A DNA stretch of 64,000 nt, taken from the NCBI GenBank assembly GCA_030549495.1, contig JAUIRK010000168.1, positions 186,001 to 250,000 of the forward strand, read 5' to 3'. The position numbers and the translations under genes were made by a program. The first letter of the stretch is position 1. Each line of letters opens with the position of its first letter. Below the pieces are notes generated by a model that saw only the letters and a program-made list of their open reading frames with translations, made no database searches and was not told the origin of the DNA. The DNA is from Nectonema munidae. Its lineage: Eukaryota; Nematomorpha; Nectonematoida; Nectonematidae. Below, piece after piece: positions 63,005 through 64,000 of this stretch.

Positions 63005-63940
63005 GATATTTTGACTCCTACCTTTCTGTTTATAGTAAGTTTTTTTTATTATTATTTACTTTACTCTTACTATAATATATATTTGATTTCTTAAGATACG
63101 TTGCTACATTTCCTTTTTAGTAAGAGTGTTTTTCTTCTTTTTTACTGTACTCTACTGTAACCATTATATCCATTTGATTTCTTAAGACACGCTGACTTCC
63201 TTTCCTTTTTAGTACGAGTGTTTTTCTTTTTTTTTCTCTATTGTAACTATTTTATCCATTTGATAAGACATTTGATTGACTTCCTTTCCTTTTTAGTAAG
63301 AGTGAATGTTTTTCTTTCTCTACTGTAACTATTTTGTCCATTTGATTTCGACACGCTGACTTCTTTTCCTTTTTTGTACGAGTGTTTTTCTTCTTTTTTC
63401 TCTATTGTAACTATTTTATCCATTTGATAAGACATTTGATTGACTTCCTTTCCTTTTTAGTAAGAGTGAATGTTTTTCTTTCTCTACTGTAACTATTTTG
63501 TCCATTTGATTTCTTAAGACACGCTGACTTCCTTTCCTTTTTGGTAAGAGTGTTTTTCTTCTTTTTTCTCTACTGTAACTATTTTGCTCATTTGATTTCT
63601 TAAGACACGCTGACTTCCTTTCCTTTTTAATAAGAGTGCTTTTCTACTTTTTTCTCTACTGTAACTATTTTATCCATTTGATTTCTTAAGACACGCTGAC
63701 TTCCTATCCTTTTTAGTAAGTGTGAATGTTTTTTTTCTCTACTGTAACTATTTTGTCCATTTGATTTCTTAAGACACGCTGACTTCTTTTTCTTTTTAGT
63801 AAGAGTGTTTTTCTTCTTTTTTCTCTACTGTAATTCTTATCCATTTGATTTCTTAAGACACGCTGACTTCCTTTCCTTTTTAGTAAGAGTGTTTTTCTTC
63901 ATTTTTCTCTACTGTAACTCTTATCCATTTTAAATATTTC
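63005..63940 (+). repeat. Satellite array (~86-bp unit, about eleven copies)
   Basis: Pyrimidine-rich unit with GACTTCCTTTCCTTTTTAGT, AAGAGTGTTTTTCTTCTTTT and CTACTGTAACTATTTTATCC. CACGCTGACTTC recurs near 63186, 63353, 63521, 63609, 63695, 63776 and 63861. Copies near 63265 and 63430 instead read ATTTGATTGACTTCC, giving an alternating two-unit pattern. The array probably ends near 63940. Confidence 0.92.
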
Positions 63941-64000
63941 ATTAAATTTTGTGGTAACTTATTTTGATAATAGTTGTTTTCATAAGGAAAAATTTCTTTT

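Noticed and set aside
63005-63940. CRISPR-like repeat array
   Set aside because: Units are contiguous and ~86 bp long without unique spacers, in animal DNA; it is a satellite.

Overview
The window is AT-rich animal DNA with split genes, long introns and dense transposon debris. Family content (piggyBac, Tigger, hAT, Mutator-like, an I-group LINE, a tRNA-derived SINE) and two metazoan-style spliced genes point to an invertebrate, perhaps an arthropod; the species cannot be fixed from sequence alone. There are no operons, CRISPR arrays or bacterial signals. GC-rich islands (about 28.2-29.8 kb, 33.4-35.0 kb and 46.5-47.5 kb) are all nested mobile elements.

Both host genes lie on the minus strand. 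(1) Positions 132-11331: the first ten coding exons of the spliceosomal DEAH helicase DHX8/PRP22 (N-terminal domain, RS region, S1 domain, the acidic linker up to the helicase core). The helicase core lies beyond position 1. (2) Positions 25302-48871: a complete eleven-exon gene for an hnRNP R/Q (SYNCRIP/Syp) RNA-binding protein of 596 residues with an acidic N-terminus, three RRMs, a short RG patch and an N/Q-rich tail. All splice phases agree in both genes.

Almost everything else is mobile DNA, much of it in the introns of these genes. DHX8 introns hold a LINE 3' fragment (0.85-1.5 kb), a hAT C-terminal fragment (5.6 kb) and a piggyBac (8.6-10.7 kb) that sits inside what looks like an older TTAA-flanked mini-element. 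The intergenic stretch (11.3-25.3 kb) carries a SINE, two head-to-tail copies of an I-group LINE, a piggyBac relic and two ~150-bp tandem arrays. SYNCRIP introns hold a 5.1-kb piggyBac with a nested retroelement fossil (26.6-31.7 kb), a GC-rich Tigger with a full-length transposase (32.9-35.4 kb), a second piggyBac (37.4-40.5 kb) inside a large inverted-repeat domain (36.7-44.7 kb), a piggyBac relic (41.4 kb), a second copy of the satellite-bearing repeat (44 kb), and a piggyBac with a nested Jerky-like element (45.8-48.6 kb).

Upstream of SYNCRIP is another piggyBac relic (49.5-51.1 kb), then a LINE split by the most striking object here: an 8526-bp Mutator-like element (52856-61381) with ~1.2-kb terminal inverted repeats and a perfect 9-bp target duplication. 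It has one long ORF combining a PHD finger, an OTU-like domain and a MULE DDE transposase. A hAT-type MITE sits in its left arm (the right arm preserves the empty site) and a SINE sits exactly where the start of its ORF should be. The window ends in an ~86-bp satellite array (63.0-63.9 kb).
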